64,000 nt of DNA from JAJECS01 sp965219705 (lineage in GTDB: Bacteria > Chloroflexota > UBA11872), in NCBI GenBank assembly GCA_965219705.1, contig OZ244789.1, positions 1,116,001 to 1,180,000 on the forward strand, given 5' to 3'. This document shows, in pieces, positions 63,174 to 64,000 of this stretch. The first letter of the stretch is position 1. Every line of letters begins with the position of its first letter. The notes under the pieces were generated by a model. It made no database searches. It was not told the DNA's origin and saw nothing but the letters and a program-made list of their open reading frames with translations. Position numbers and translations under genes: made by a program.

Positions 63174-64000
63174 TGGCCGCCTATGGCTCCGGCGGGGATG
63201 CGGGCGTTTCCAGATCGCCGGTTACCGCTCCCGCGGACTGGCTGAACGTCATCAGGCAGGAGTACCTCGAGACGTTCGTGCGGGATGGCGGCTCGGCGGT
63301 CAAGATCGCCGTGCCGCGTGACGCCCAGGCGCGGGACGCGGCCGCGAACGGTCTCGTGCGGTCCGGCCAAGAGCTCGGGTTCCTGGTCGTCCAGGTCAGC
63401 GCGGCCGACACCAGGGTGCATATGATGGACCGCCTCTTCTTCGAAATCGCCGACCAGATTCCCTGGCGGACGCTGAGCCAGCAAGTCGTGGTCAGGATCG
63501 CCTCCGACAAGATGTTCGCGGTACCGCAAGACGGCGACGGTTCGCTGTTGGATCGACTGGCGGAGGCAAATGGCTTAGGCGCCAGCTTCCTGCTGTCTGA
63601 GTTGCTGCCGGCAATCGAGGATGGGGTGGCGAAGAATCGACGCCTTTCGCGAGACTTCCGCGTGGCCGTGACGCAACTGTGCCTCTCCGAGCTCAGGGGC
63701 GGCGCCGACGGCGAGCGGCGCATCCAGGCCATCATCGAATGGCTCGACGGCAGCAACAACCGCGTCAGCGCCGTGCGGCCTTACCACATCTTCAGCCGCG
63801 TCACCCGCGCCAACGCGCGCTATTTGTTCGAATCCATGCTGCACTGGCTGCGCTTCGCCGGCTATTCGGGTCTGCTGCTCGTGCTGGACACCGCGCGGCT
63901 CACCGTTGCCAGGAATCCGCGTGACGGCAAGCAGTACTACACCAAGGCCGCGTTGCTCGACGCCTACGAGGTGCTGCGTCAGTTCATCGACGCCACGGAC
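63173..64000 (+). CDS. BREX-associated ATPase-like protein (DUF2791-type), 5' part
   Basis: The frame is open from ATG 63173 to the window end (276 codons, no stop). The visible sequence (WLNVIRQEYLETFVRDGGSAVKI, VVQVSAADTRVHMMDRLFFEIA, ARYLFESMLHWLRFAGYSGL, LLLVLD as a Walker B strand, YYTKAALLDAYEVLRQFIDA) is the pattern I associate with DUF2791 proteins such as BrxD. At the place where these usually have a Gly-x-x-x-x-Gly-Lys P-loop there is VPRDAQARD, so the Walker A may be absent or elsewhere. It starts inside the previous stop. Confidence 0.65.
   Translation, partial: MAAYGSGGDAGVSRSPVTAPADWLNVIRQEYLETFVRDGGSAVKIAVPRDAQARDAAANGLVRSGQELGFLVVQVSAADTRVHMMDRLFFEIADQIPWRTLSQQVVVRIASDKMFAVPQDGDGSLLDRLAEANGLGASFLLSELLPAIEDGVAKNRRLSRDFRVAVTQLCLSELRGGADGERRIQAIIEWLDGSNNRVSAVRPYHIFSRVTRANARYLFESMLHWLRFAGYSGLLLVLDTARLTVARNPRDGKQYYTKAALLDAYEVLRQFIDATD

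Overview
This 64 kb window is GC-rich bacterial chromosome, probably from a Chloroflexota lineage. I infer this from the stand-alone 16S gene, from secreted-protein modules I associate with Chloroflexota, and from an accessory gene set (dehydrogenases, enolase-superfamily enzyme, sulfatase) like that of marine or sponge-associated members. I could not run a 16S placement, so the phylum is an inference.

Layout. (1) 1-14039: a housekeeping block, pnp (3' part) - dapB - asd - dapA - family 4 UDG - rnj - ftsK. The order resembles the pnp/asd/dapA/rnj/spoIIIE neighbourhood of Bacillus and the pnp-dapB-dapA-rnj-ftsK series of mycobacteria. Between rnj and ftsK sit two paralogous secreted glycosidase-like genes on the other strand, flanked on the ftsK side by a decayed second copy of the rnj 3' end. 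(2) 14272-23634: two dapA-like genes, a RelB-type antitoxin with a truncated toxin, an oxidoreductase, an MFS exporter, a nucleotidyltransferase-like protein, a secreted repeat protein and a two-component system. (3) 23816-31288: leuS, a secreted Gmad2 protein, a PIN-domain gene with an unusual partner, and thrC-moaD transcribed from a leader that carries a clear SAM-I riboswitch and a terminator hairpin. (4) 31647-34843: 16S rRNA with no 23S beside it, then RNase P RNA, a VanZ-like gene and initiator tRNA. (5) 35111-37013: an AT-richer DarG/DarT module directly after the tRNA. (6) 37184-49839: catabolic and surface genes (2-hydroxyacid, opine-type, iron-alcohol and two malate/lactate dehydrogenases, Fic, a plant-type LRR protein, sulfatase, GNAT, mandelate-racemase family). 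(7) 50077-56796: a PH-SHOCT gene, then a compact operon arsR - ino1 - acyltransferase - GT4 mannosyltransferase-like - PI synthase-like, which looks like a phosphatidylinositol-mannoside pathway, then rny. (8) 56993-62157: a UroD-like methyltransferase, a polysaccharide deacetylase, recF, a DciA-like gene and an isopropylmalate-dehydrogenase-family gene. (9) 62343-64000: the start of a probable defence operon whose second gene resembles BREX-associated DUF2791 ATPases and runs off the window.

The most interesting points are the SAM riboswitch over thrC-moaD (a possible protein-thiocarboxylate route to homocysteine), the PIM-like lipid operon with its palindromic ArsR operator candidate, the DarTG island, and the unfinished BREX-related locus. 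Seven copies of a dispersed GTCATTCC...GGAATCCAG palindrome lie between genes, and one reads into a coding sequence.
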